NCBI RefSeq assembly: GCF_002845745.1
Contig: NZ_PIUM01000024.1
Coordinates: 39,877 to 103,876 of the forward strand
Direction of reading: 5' to 3'
DNA from: Telmatospirillum siberiense
Lineage (GTDB): Bacteria > Pseudomonadota > Alphaproteobacteria > Rhodospirillales > Magnetospirillaceae
DNA length: 64,000 nucleotides
In this document: piece by piece, positions 46,718 to 55,923 of the stretch
How positions within the stretch are numbered: position 1 is the first letter of the stretch
Layout: each line of letters begins with the position of its first letter
The notes under the pieces: generated by a model
The model's input: the letters and a program-made list of their open reading frames with translations, nothing else
Databases searched by the model: none
What the model was told of the DNA's origin: nothing
Made by a program: the position numbers and the translations under genes

Positions 46718-47248
46718 CTACACCCGTTGCGATTCGACGATGTAGTTCCAGGCCAGTTCGGCGTAATGGGTGGCCGAGGCCGCGAAATTGGCCACTTCCG
46801 CCTCCGTCAGGGGGCGCAGGAGCCTGGCCGGGCTGCCGGCCCACAACTCGCCTTTCCTCACGATCTTTCCGGGCGTGACGAGCGCGCCGGCGGCAACCAT
46901 GGCGCCGCTTTCGACGACGGCGCCATCCATGACGGTCGCCCCCATGCCGACGAAGCTGTCATCCTCCAGCGTGCAGCCATGCAGGATGGCGGCATGTCCG
47001 ACGGTCACGTTCGAACCGATGGTGCAGGCGAACCGCTCCCGCGTCACATGGACGATCGTGCCGTCCTGAATGTTGGTGCGCTCCCCCACGCGGATGTGAT
47101 GCACGTCCCCCCGCAACACGCAGCCATACCAGATGCTGCTTTGGGCACTGACGACCACGTCACCGGTGATCACCGCGTTCTGCGCGATGAAGGCGTCGGG
47201 AGCGATGGAGGGGCGGACGCCCTTGTAGGGAAGAATCAAGGCCGGCAA
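46718..47248 (-). CDS. Gamma-class carbonic anhydrase family protein
   Basis: A 176-residue left-handed beta-helix protein with hexapeptide repeats (PDAFIAQNAVITGDVVVS, IGSNVTVGHAAILHGC). Metal-binding His positions appear in DVHHIRVG (about 50) and GHAAILHG (about 84-90). It would form a trimer with metal at the interfaces and may hydrate CO2, although many members of this family show other or no measured activity. It converges on phaC across a REP hairpin. Confidence 0.87.
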   Translation of the reverse strand: MPALILPYKGVRPSIAPDAFIAQNAVITGDVVVSAQSSIWYGCVLRGDVHHIRVGERTNIQDGTIVHVTRERFACTIGSNVTVGHAAILHGCTLEDDSFVGMGATVMDGAVVESGAMVAAGALVTPGKIVRKGELWAGSPARLLRPLTEAEVANFAASATHYAELAWNYIVESQRV

Positions 47249-47284
47249 GGGTTTCTCCGTCTTTAAAGGTTTGCGGCCCCGGCC

Positions 47285-47692
47285 TCAGCCGAGGGCGTTG
47301 TGGATGAGATAATGGGCGATGTCGAGCGGTTTGATCTTGATCGCCTTCGGATCGAAGCCGTCGAGCGCCTTCTTCACCAGAATATGGTTCTCGACATGTT
47401 CGAGCTTCACCTTGAAAACGCCGGTCTGGCCTTTCAGCTTGGGATAAAGCGCGGGATCGACCATCTTTTCCTTGCGCGCCACCCGCTCGATCAGCATCTC
47501 CTCCGAGGCCTCGGCGGCCTCGTCCTTGGCGACCAGGCTCCAGTCGGCGAGGCCGCAGAACCCCGCCTTGATCAACTGCTGGGCCTCCTCCGCGGTGGCG
47601 GCAAGACCCAGCTTGAAAAGATTTTTCCCCAACCCGACGTCAGCCCCCCACTTTCCGAGAGTGACGCTGCGTGCGACATAGACGATGCTCAA
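47285..47692 (-). CDS. Conserved alphaproteobacterial protein of unknown function
   Basis: A 135-residue protein with [20 protein letters not shown] near the N-terminus and [19 protein letters not shown] then [19 protein letters not shown] toward the C-terminus. I recognise it as a small conserved protein of Alphaproteobacteria with no known function. A TTG at 47692 is chosen as start because GGAGG lies 5 bases upstream; a longer frame from an ATG at 47734 has no such site. It lies 36 bases upstream of the carbonic anhydrase gene and may share its transcript. Confidence 0.72.
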   Translation of the reverse strand: MSIVYVARSVTLGKWGADVGLGKNLFKLGLAATAEEAQQLIKAGFCGLADWSLVAKDEAAEASEEMLIERVARKEKMVDPALYPKLKGQTGVFKVKLEHVENHILVKKALDGFDPKAIKIKPLDIAHYLIHNALG

Positions 47693-47844
47693 AACTGCCT
47701 CCGGTGCGTAACGCTCCGATCCCCCGGATGGCATAGCATAGGCGACCCCCAACGGTCCATGTCGGGCGGTGCCGCCAAATTAAATTGCATTCTAATGCGT
47801 TTTCCCTATCGCCATATTCGATAAAACCGATTAGGGTTTTCGAC

Positions 47845-48342
47845 ATGCGGATATTGACACCCCATCTGCGGCACACTTTTTCAGCCGCTCTGGTCGCTGC
47901 CAGCGTCCTCCTCGCTGCCGGGACTGCCCACGCCGAAAGCCTCAACTGCGTTCAGTTCGTGCAACAGAATACGTCTCTCGGCCTGCACGGCGACGCCTAT
48001 CGTTGGTGGGATGCCGCCAATGGCCAGTATGGCCGCGGCAACCAGCCGAAAAGCGGCGCCGTCATCGTCTTTTCGAAAACCGGTATCCTTCCTCATGGTC
48101 ACGTCGCCGTGGTTCGCCATCAGGCCGATAAACGGACCATCATCGTCGACCATGCCAACTGGTCGCCGATCAATGGGCGTCGGGGACAGGTCGAAAAGGC
48201 CGTGAAGATCATCGACGTGTCGAAGCACAATGACTGGAGCCGCGTCCGCGTGTGGTACGAACCGACCGCAGAGATCGGCCAGACGGTCTATCCGGTAAAG
48301 GGCTTCGTCTATCCCGCGCGCGCCCATCCACACGGACGCTGA
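47845..48342 (+). CDS. Secreted CHAP-domain amidase/peptidase
   Basis: A 165-residue protein with a signal peptide (cleavage after AHA near residue 31) and a CHAP domain. The catalytic Cys is in LNCVQFV (about residue 36), His in HGHVAVVRH (about 90-97) and the third residue in VDHANW (about 108). CHAP enzymes cut peptidoglycan cross-links or related amide bonds; this small version has no wall-binding domain. It is monocistronic. Confidence 0.85.
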   Translation: MRILTPHLRHTFSAALVAASVLLAAGTAHAESLNCVQFVQQNTSLGLHGDAYRWWDAANGQYGRGNQPKSGAVIVFSKTGILPHGHVAVVRHQADKRTIIVDHANWSPINGRRGQVEKAVKIIDVSKHNDWSRVRVWYEPTAEIGQTVYPVKGFVYPARAHPHGR

Positions 48343-48857
48343 GGCCGTGGCCAAGCACGGCGGATGCGTGTGCTAAGGCCAGTGCCTGAAAAGCAAGCCG
48401 GAGCGTGATGCCGACTTAAGGCATCACGATCTTGTTCGCTGAGGATTCCGGCGGCATTTTTCCATGCCCTCCTCCCGGAAACAGCGACGTTCAGTCGCAA
48501 GCCCCTGCTCATGGGAAACAAACGGCTTCGTCGGGGTCGTCATGTTCGGGATCACCCAAGCCGATATTGCCCGATCAAATATAACATAAATTTTACGTTT
48601 AAATAAAAAATTTGACCGCCATTCGTGTGGATATTATATTTTTTATATAGAATTAATGTTATTTCATAATTTTAACTTTAGAAATAAGTAGTTAGTGGCC
48701 CATCCCTCGTACGCTGAGGCCTGCTTCAGCATCCGACCACAAGCGTCAAGACTCGCCGATCGCCTCGTCTCCGCATGGAAAGGTAGCGAGATGGTACCGT
48801 CAACCACGCCCCCGGCCACTTTTTTGCATTCCTCTTTCCGGGAAACAGGGGCGAGTC
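48343..48857. other. Intergenic region with AT-rich core before the FecI gene
   Basis: About 515 bases. Bases about 48575-48690 are strongly AT-rich, unlike the rest of the window, with runs such as TTTAAATAAAAAATTT and TATATTTTTTATATAG. No gene or known motif is recognised. Such a block is a likely promoter/upstream region and could also mark an insertion boundary for the receptor-sulfatase locus. Confidence 0.5.
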
Positions 48858-49382
48858 ATGTCGGATTTCCAGGATTTCCTCGCTAATCTGTATGCACGAC
48901 ACAGTCACGCCTTTCGCCGTTTGGTATCAAGCCGGCTTTTAGTGGAGGCCGACGCTGAAGACGTCGTGCAAGACGCCTTTGTTCGGATCCTGGCAATGGA
49001 CTGCAACATCCCCATCGCCTCCCCTGTGGGATTGTTGGCGCGCATTGTGTCCAATATAGTAACCGACCGCTATCGTGCGGATAAGGTACGCGGTCGCCAC
49101 GTAGAATACGACTGCGAATGGGAAACGGTGGCGACGAAAGACGCCAATCCTGAAGAAAACACCGAGGCATATCAACTTTGCCGTCTGCTGCAACAGACAA
49201 TCGAGAATCTTCCCCATCGCTGCCGCGAGGTCTTTGTTCTGCATCGATTTGACGGCCTCAGCCACGAAGAGATTGCGAAGCGGCTGGGCGTGTCCAGAAA
49301 TATGGTGGAGAAGCATATCATCAGGGCGCTCGTGGATTTGCGCAAATGCTACGATGCCTTTGACCAAGTCGTTGACAAATGA
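48858..49382 (+). CDS. FecI-type ECF sigma factor
   Basis: A 174-residue ECF sigma factor. Region 2 is at about residues 10-78 (EADAEDVVQDAFVRI) and region 4 at about 115-170 (LPHRCREVFVLHRFDGLSHE, then EIAKRLGVSRNMVEKHI). Together with FecR (next gene) and a TonB receptor with an N-terminal signalling domain, it forms a cell-surface signalling set that turns on the receptor genes when the ligand is outside. ATG 48858 is chosen at the start of homology. Confidence 0.92.
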   Translation: MSDFQDFLANLYARHSHAFRRLVSSRLLVEADAEDVVQDAFVRILAMDCNIPIASPVGLLARIVSNIVTDRYRADKVRGRHVEYDCEWETVATKDANPEENTEAYQLCRLLQQTIENLPHRCREVFVLHRFDGLSHEEIAKRLGVSRNMVEKHIIRALVDLRKCYDAFDQVVDK

Positions 49383-49526
49383 AGCTTCTCTCGCGCTTGA
49401 TCGAACGCCTGAACATCGTGGTCCAAGCCGGACGCTCAGAAACCAAACACCCGGTATGGACCGCCGATTAATTGAATTAGTGCATGAGAATTCGTCGGAT
49501 GCTCATGCACCAGAAGCGAGGCCGCA

Positions 49527-50513
49527 ATGACGGAGAGCGCGAAAAAAGACAACGACCCGCGTTCGCCTGAAGAGCAGGCGGTTGATTGGCATGTTCGGTT
49601 GCGCTCCGGAAATACCAAGGAGTTCAATCAAAACGCTTTCGAAGAATGGTGTCGACAAGATCCGGAAAATCGTCGGGAATTCGAGAAAACCGAGGCGGTT
49701 TGGCATGCGGTGGAGCGCTTGCGACCGATCTATGGACAAAGACAGCGGCGCAGTTGGGCACGGACTCACTGGATCGGCTTAACCGCCGCCGCCCTGGCCG
49801 CCGCCTTCACCGCATGGATTCTTGTTTCGGACGATCCTTGGCCGACACTTACACCGACATCGTTCGCGACGGACAAGGCTGACCACCGAGATGTCACCCT
49901 CAGGGACGGCACGATCATCCATTTGAATGCCGACACGCTCGTCGTGACCGAGACAAGCCTATGGAAGCGCCGCTATCGTCTCGAACGGGGCGAAGCGATA
50001 TTCGAGGTTGCGCACAACAGCTTGCGTCCATTTGAGGTTACAGTGGACAAAGCGATCATCCGCGACCTTGGCACACGCTTCGATATCCGACGAGAGAACC
50101 AAGGCGCCCGTCTTTCCGTGTTCGAAGGTTCAGTTGAACTGAACATTTCCGACGGCCAGCAAAACCGTGAAATTCATGAGGGTCAGGCCGTCCATTTTGG
50201 TCCCGGCACTATTTCGCAAACCACTCCCATGGCAGAACAAGCATTGACAGCTTGGCGAAACGGTCGGTTTACCTTTGCCGACTCTCCGCTTGAAGATGCC
50301 GTCGTCCAGCTAAATCGCTATCGACAAAATCGCATCGTCATCCGCGATGCCGCCATTGCCAAGTTACGCATCAGCGGAGTTTTCGACACCAACAACACTG
50401 ACGGGATCCTGCAGGCGCTGGAACTGGCTCTTCCCGTTGTCGTTCAACACGACCCAACCAATGGACAAGTCCTCCTTTTGGCAAAGTCCACCACCGTCCA
50501 ACCGAAGCCTTAG
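49527..50513 (+). CDS. FecR-type anti-sigma regulator
   Basis: A 328-residue inner-membrane protein: DUF4880 N-terminal cytoplasmic part (PEEQAVDWHVRLRSG, about 14-28), one transmembrane helix (about 88-106), a periplasmic FecR domain (about 120-215; RDVTLRDGTIIHLNADT) and a C-terminal DUF4974/STN-like domain (about 250-320). It holds the sigma factor and passes the signal from the receptor. It lies 144 bases after the sigma gene. Confidence 0.9.
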   Translation: MTESAKKDNDPRSPEEQAVDWHVRLRSGNTKEFNQNAFEEWCRQDPENRREFEKTEAVWHAVERLRPIYGQRQRRSWARTHWIGLTAAALAAAFTAWILVSDDPWPTLTPTSFATDKADHRDVTLRDGTIIHLNADTLVVTETSLWKRRYRLERGEAIFEVAHNSLRPFEVTVDKAIIRDLGTRFDIRRENQGARLSVFEGSVELNISDGQQNREIHEGQAVHFGPGTISQTTPMAEQALTAWRNGRFTFADSPLEDAVVQLNRYRQNRIVIRDAAIAKLRISGVFDTNNTDGILQALELALPVVVQHDPTNGQVLLLAKSTTVQPKP

Positions 50514-50687
50514 CATTGCCCGCAGCCTTGCGGCATCGACGCAGTATCCGTTGGGGACCGTTACCTCCTCCTGCCCAAAAATTGAAAAATGTCCATCCCG
50601 ACGTCAGGGAGGGAATGAACTCGCTCGTCTATGGTTCAGGTGGCGCCTTCCTGCCGCCGGTTTGCAACACCATAGGGGGATTACCGG

Positions 50688-53099
50688 ATGTCGGTGGATG
50701 TTAAAACAGCAGGCAGAATCAAACGGCGCAAAATATTTATATTCTACGTCCTGCTGGCAAGTCTGGCCACGGGATCAAGGCCGAGTCAGGGGTGGGCGGA
50801 AGACGTGAGCACCGACACGCCCCCCCCAGACGCGGCATCAGCCTCCAATATCGAAGACGTCGTGGTGACTGCTCGGCGACGCGAGGAAAAAGCGCAGGAT
50901 GTGCCGATTCCCATGACCGTGCTGGGTGGCGACGCATTGACGGCGACCGGCACGTTCCGGATCGAGGATATAGCTCGACAGCTTCCTAGCACCAATGTGA
51001 CGGTGAACAACCCCCGGCAGAGCAGCATAGCCATCCGCGGCATCGGCAATAATCCGGCCAGCGACGGGCTTCAAACCGCCGTCGGTGTTTTCCTGGACGG
51101 CGTCTATCTGGGGCGGCCGGGCATGGCGGTATTCGACCTGACCGATCTTGATCAGCTGGAAGTGCTGCGCGGTCCGCAAGGAACGCTGTTCGGCAAGAAC
51201 ACCACTGCCGGCGCACTGAACATCACCACCAAAAAACCCAGTTTCACCGCCGGGGGATCGGTCGAAACGACGTTTGGCAATATCGGCGATCGTGAAGTCA
51301 AGGCCAGCATCACCGGACCGCTGGACGACAACCAGGCCGTCCGCCTCAGCGTCTATGACACTTCCCGCGACGGACTGCTGCATAGTGTCGCCACGGGCAA
51401 GGACTATGATGATCGCACCCGTTATGGCGCACGAGGACAGTGGTTGGCCAATATCGGGGATAATCTGACGCTGCGATTTATCGCTGAATACAACAATGAG
51501 GGCGATCGACAAGGCCCCACTGCCCCCTATAAGGAAATCAATGGGGCCGCCATATGGGCACAATACGCCAGATACAAAATAGATGCTGCCGCCCTAGGCC
51601 TAAATATCAGCACACCATCTCAAGGACATAACATTTATGGCACAGATATCTATATCAACGACCAACAGTATATGAAGGTGGTGCAGGGGGGCACCACCTT
51701 GCTGACCGACTATGATCTCGGCAACGGCTTCTCGCTGGCCTCGGTCACCGGCTTTCGCAGCTGGGATTTCTATCCGATGAACGACAGCGACCAAACCAGC
51801 ATGTCAATCGTACCGTCTGGCGGCGTCAACAATCGTGACAAGCAGTTCAGCCAGGAACTGCGGATATCGTCACCCACCGGTGGTCCGGTCGACTATACCA
51901 CGGGCCTTTACTATTTCCTCCAGCGGCAACGGACACACGGATTTTCATATTACGGCAGCAACGCCACCCTCATTGCGGATTATCTGGGCAGCTACAACTA
52001 CGCGACGGGCGTTTTTACTCCAGCCACGGCCAAAGCCGCCAGCTATGTCAACAAAGATATCACCACGGATTCGCGCCTGGGCACCAGCAGCGCGGCGGCT
52101 TTCGGCCAGGCCAATTGGCATCTTACCGACCAACTGACGCTGACCGGCGGGCTCAGAAACACTTACGAGAACAACAACATCTCCCTCTGGCGCAATCTGG
52201 ACAATACCGCCGCCGCGACTGCGGGCAATCCGAACTATCAGTCGGTCAACTATTCCAAGGTCGACAACAATTTGAGTGGCACCTTCGCACTCACCTACAA
52301 GCTGAACGACAATATCAGCCCTTACATGTCCTTCAGCCATGGCGCCAAGGCCGGTGCAATGAACAATTCACCACCAACCGGCAGCCTCATCACCCCGAAC
52401 GTTGTCATCGTGCGGCCCGAGAAGATCAATGATGGAGAGTTCGGCTTCAAAAGTCAGGCGTTGGGTCACAGGCTGACCTTCGATGCTGATGCCTTTTACT
52501 CCTTGGTACAGGATTATCAGGCCAACAGCACAACGGTTGATCCGGCGACCGGATTAAACACAACCACCTTGCGGAATACGGGCTGGGTACAGAGCAAGGG
52601 CGTTGAGATCGATAGTGCCTACGCACTCGGCAAGGGACTAACAGTAAGATTCAACAGTTCTTACAACCAGGTGACCTATCGCTCCTTCCGCAACGGCTCT
52701 TGCGCCGCCGAATATAAGACATCCGCCGCCTATTGCGACCTGACCGGCCGCCCGGTGGCCGGCGCGCCCAAGTGGATCAGCGCCCTGGACACCCGTTACG
52801 AGAGATCTGTCGCCGACGGATGGATCGGCTACATCGAAGCCCAATACAATTATAAATCGTCATTCTTCGGCCCTTGGGTCCAGGACGATTCGGCCTTCAG
52901 CAAGGTCAAGGGGGTCGGCCTGACCAACCTGTGGATCGGCTCCAAGCTGCTTAATAACCAACTCGACGTTGCCCTCTGGGTCCGCAACATCTTCGACAAG
53001 CGCTATGTACTCTACACCAACGGCGGCACCAGTGGCGCTTACACCGCCTATCCCGGAGATCCCATTGCCTTTGGCGCAACCGCCCGAGTGACGTTTTAG
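50688..53099 (+). CDS. TonB-dependent receptor without signalling domain
   Basis: An 803-residue outer-membrane receptor. Signal sequence (about residues 1-37, cleavage near GWA), TonB box region IEDVVVTARR (about 55-64), plug domain (about 70-180; DVPIPMTVLGGDAL, LRGPQGTLFGKNTTAGA) and a 22-strand barrel ending ARVTF. It has no N-terminal STN domain, so it can import but not signal to FecR. Much of the plug and the last part of the barrel are nearly identical in DNA to the next gene. The ligand is unknown; the next genes suggest a sulfated compound. Confidence 0.93.
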   Translation: MSVDVKTAGRIKRRKIFIFYVLLASLATGSRPSQGWAEDVSTDTPPPDAASASNIEDVVVTARRREEKAQDVPIPMTVLGGDALTATGTFRIEDIARQLPSTNVTVNNPRQSSIAIRGIGNNPASDGLQTAVGVFLDGVYLGRPGMAVFDLTDLDQLEVLRGPQGTLFGKNTTAGALNITTKKPSFTAGGSVETTFGNIGDREVKASITGPLDDNQAVRLSVYDTSRDGLLHSVATGKDYDDRTRYGARGQWLANIGDNLTLRFIAEYNNEGDRQGPTAPYKEINGAAIWAQYARYKIDAAALGLNISTPSQGHNIYGTDIYINDQQYMKVVQGGTTLLTDYDLGNGFSLASVTGFRSWDFYPMNDSDQTSMSIVPSGGVNNRDKQFSQELRISSPTGGPVDYTTGLYYFLQRQRTHGFSYYGSNATLIADYLGSYNYATGVFTPATAKAASYVNKDITTDSRLGTSSAAAFGQANWHLTDQLTLTGGLRNTYENNNISLWRNLDNTAAATAGNPNYQSVNYSKVDNNLSGTFALTYKLNDNISPYMSFSHGAKAGAMNNSPPTGSLITPNVVIVRPEKINDGEFGFKSQALGHRLTFDADAFYSLVQDYQANSTTVDPATGLNTTTLRNTGWVQSKGVEIDSAYALGKGLTVRFNSSYNQVTYRSFRNGSCAAEYKTSAAYCDLTGRPVAGAPKWISALDTRYERSVADGWIGYIEAQYNYKSSFFGPWVQDDSAFSKVKGVGLTNLWIGSKLLNNQLDVALWVRNIFDKRYVLYTNGGTSGAYTAYPGDPIAFGATARVTF
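52581..52940 (+). repeat. 360-bp tract identical to 55321-55680
   Basis: By eye, all 360 bases match between the two receptor genes (from GGCTGGGTACAGAGCAAG to ACCTGTGGATCGGC), whereas flanking segments differ. This points to recent gene conversion. Confidence 0.85.
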
Positions 53100-53187
53100 T
53101 TCATAGCTGGCGATGGAAGTACTGGAAGCGACACCATCCATCGCCAGCAAGAGCGCCCCGAAAAAGAACATCCTATGGAAGGACCGA

Positions 53188-55839
53188 ATGTCGGAGGAGG
53201 ATGAACCTTTTGGTAGAGCGAAATGGCGGCAGATGGCGTCACTCTGCGCCCTGGCATTCTTCTTGGCTGCCGAGTTGGAGCCGCGCCAGGGATGGGCGGA
53301 AGCCACCGCTGTCAAACTCGATATCGCCGCCCAAGATCTCGGCTCGGCTATGGAGGCCTTTGCCAAACAGACCAAAGCTCAGATTCTGTTTCCTTCCCAG
53401 ATCGTCAATGGCCTGAGAACAAATGGAATATCGGGAATTTACACACCAGCCGCGGCTTTGCGCCAATTGCTGAATGGAACCGGCCTGACGATCATCCCCA
53501 ACGGAGAAAACAACTTCATCCTGACAGCCGAGACATCGGGGAAGCAATCCCTCCCGGCATCCTCATCGACATCCAACATTGAGCAGGCCGAGGACGTCGT
53601 GGTGACCGCTCGGCGGCGCGAGGAAAAAGCGCAGGATGTGCCGATTCCCATGACCGTGCTGGGTGGCGACGCATTGACGGCGACCGACACGGTCCGAATC
53701 GAAGATATCGCCCAGCGGCTTCCCAGCACCAATGTGACGGTAAGCAATCCCCGGCAAAGCAGCATAGCCATCCGCGGCATCGGCAATAATCCGGCCAATG
53801 ACGGCTTACAGCCCAGCGTCGGCGTTTTCCTGGACGGAGTCTATCTGGGGCGGCCGGGCATGGCGGTATTCGACCTGACCGATCTTGATCAGCTGGAAGT
53901 GCTGCGCGGTCCGCAAGGAACGCTGTTCGGCAAGAACACCACTGCCGGCGCACTGAACATCACCACCAAAAAACCCAGTTTCACCGCCGGGGGATCGGTC
54001 GAAACGACGTTTGGCAATATCGGCGATCGTGAAGTCAAGGCCAGCATCACCGGGCCGCTGGACGACAACCAGGCCGTCCGCCTCAGCGTCTATGACACCT
54101 CCCGCGACGGACTGCTGCATAGTGTCGCCACGGGCAAGGACTATGATGATCGCGCCCGTTATGGCGCACGAGGACAATGGCTGGCCAATATCAGGGACAA
54201 TCTGACGCTGCGATTTATCGCTGAATACAACAATGAGGGCGATCGACAAGGTGTCTCGGCGCCTTATAAGGAAATAAATGGCGCCGGCGTCTGGGCTCAG
54301 AATGCCAGATACCAGGCGGATGCTGCCGCCCTGGGCCTCAACAGCCGAACCTTGTATCAAGGGCATAGCATCTACGGCACCGATGTCTATATCAACGACC
54401 AGCAATATATGAAGGTGGTCCAAAGCGGCATCTCGTTGCTGACCGACTATGATCTCGGCAACGGCTTCTCGCTGGCCTCGATCACCGGTTTTCGCAACTG
54501 GAATTTCTATCCGCTGAACGACAGCGACGGCTCAACCCTGTCGCTCCAACCGGAAGCTGGCGGGATTAACCACGACAAGCAATTCAGCCAGGAATTACGA
54601 GTATCGACCCCCACCGGCGGCCCTATCGATTACACGGCTGGACTTTATTATTTTCGACAGCAGGAACGCGTCCATATTTTTAATGTTTACGGCAGTTACC
54701 TCACCCTGCTGGAGGACTTTCTGGGCAGCTACAACTACGCGACGGGAATATTCACCCCCGCCACACCGGCAACGGCCAGCAGCTATCTGAACAAAACCGT
54801 AACGACGGACTCACGCCTGGGCACCAACAGCGCGGCGGCTTTCGGCCAGGCCAATTGGCACCTTACCGACCAACTGACACTGACCGGCGGGCTCAGGAAT
54901 ACTTATGAGAACAACAACATCTCCCTCTGGAGGAATCTGGGAAATACCGCCGCCGCCACCGCGGGCAATCCGAACTATCAGTCGGTGAACTATTCCAAGG
55001 TCGACAACAATTTGAGCGGTACCCTCGCACTCACCTACAAGCTGAACGACAATATCAGCCCCTACATGTCCTTCAGCCATGGCGCCAAGGCCGGTGCGAT
55101 GAACAGCCAGCCGGCGACCGGCAACCCCCTCACGCCGACGTCTATCATCGTCAGACCGGAAAAAATCAACGACGCGGAATTGGGTTTCAAAAGCCGATTA
55201 CTCAACCGTCGACTGACTTTCAACACCAATGCCTTCTACAACCTGGTTCAGGATTATCAGGCCAGCGGCACGGTGATTGATCCGGCGACCGGACGCAACA
55301 CCCAGACACTGCTCAACACCGGCTGGGTACAGAGCAAGGGCGTTGAGATCGATAGTGCCTACGCACTCGGCAAGGGACTAACAGTAAGATTCAACAGTTC
55401 TTACAACCAGGTGACCTATCGCTCCTTCCGCAACGGCTCTTGCGCCGCCGAATATAAGACATCCGCCGCCTATTGCGACCTGACCGGCCGCCCGGTGGCC
55501 GGCGCGCCCAAGTGGATCAGCGCCCTGGACACCCGTTACGAGAGATCTGTCGCCGACGGATGGATCGGCTACATCGAAGCCCAATACAATTATAAATCGT
55601 CATTCTTCGGCCCTTGGGTCCAGGACGATTCGGCCTTCAGCAAGGTCAAGGGGGTCGGCCTGACCAACCTGTGGATCGGCACCAAGCTGCTTAATGATCA
55701 ACTCGATATTGCCCTCTGGGTCCGCAACATCTTCGACAAGCGCTATGTGCTTTTCACCAACGGCGGCACCAATGGCGCTTATACCGCCTATCCCGGAGAT
55801 CCCATTGCCGTTGGGATGACGACACGGGTGACATTCTAG
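53188..55839 (+). CDS. TonB-dependent receptor with N-terminal STN signalling domain
   Basis: An 883-residue receptor. Signal region (to about residue 35), STN domain (about 40-115; VKLDIAAQDLGSAMEAFAKQ, then GLTIIPNGENNFIL), TonB box IEQAEDVVVTARR (about 130-142), plug and barrel ending TRVTF. The STN domain makes it the likely signal input for the FecI/FecR pair. It is a tandem paralogue of the preceding gene. ATG 53188 is chosen because GGAAGGA lies 4 bases upstream; the frame opens at 53113. Confidence 0.93.
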   Translation: MSEEDEPFGRAKWRQMASLCALAFFLAAELEPRQGWAEATAVKLDIAAQDLGSAMEAFAKQTKAQILFPSQIVNGLRTNGISGIYTPAAALRQLLNGTGLTIIPNGENNFILTAETSGKQSLPASSSTSNIEQAEDVVVTARRREEKAQDVPIPMTVLGGDALTATDTVRIEDIAQRLPSTNVTVSNPRQSSIAIRGIGNNPANDGLQPSVGVFLDGVYLGRPGMAVFDLTDLDQLEVLRGPQGTLFGKNTTAGALNITTKKPSFTAGGSVETTFGNIGDREVKASITGPLDDNQAVRLSVYDTSRDGLLHSVATGKDYDDRARYGARGQWLANIRDNLTLRFIAEYNNEGDRQGVSAPYKEINGAGVWAQNARYQADAAALGLNSRTLYQGHSIYGTDVYINDQQYMKVVQSGISLLTDYDLGNGFSLASITGFRNWNFYPLNDSDGSTLSLQPEAGGINHDKQFSQELRVSTPTGGPIDYTAGLYYFRQQERVHIFNVYGSYLTLLEDFLGSYNYATGIFTPATPATASSYLNKTVTTDSRLGTNSAAAFGQANWHLTDQLTLTGGLRNTYENNNISLWRNLGNTAAATAGNPNYQSVNYSKVDNNLSGTLALTYKLNDNISPYMSFSHGAKAGAMNSQPATGNPLTPTSIIVRPEKINDAELGFKSRLLNRRLTFNTNAFYNLVQDYQASGTVIDPATGRNTQTLLNTGWVQSKGVEIDSAYALGKGLTVRFNSSYNQVTYRSFRNGSCAAEYKTSAAYCDLTGRPVAGAPKWISALDTRYERSVADGWIGYIEAQYNYKSSFFGPWVQDDSAFSKVKGVGLTNLWIGTKLLNDQLDIALWVRNIFDKRYVLFTNGGTNGAYTAYPGDPIAVGMTTRVTF
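55321..55680 (+). repeat. 360-bp tract identical to 52581-52940
   Basis: Second copy of the conversion tract, in the C-terminal barrel part of the STN-type receptor. The differences resume at once after it (ACCAAGCTGC here versus TCCAAGCTGC). Confidence 0.85.
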
Positions 55840-55923
55840 ATTGGCCGTCCGGTCCTTGCGTAAGGCGTCACCACGAATGAACCATGCCATAGGAATTCCG
55901 CATATGGCGCAGGAGGTCTAAAG

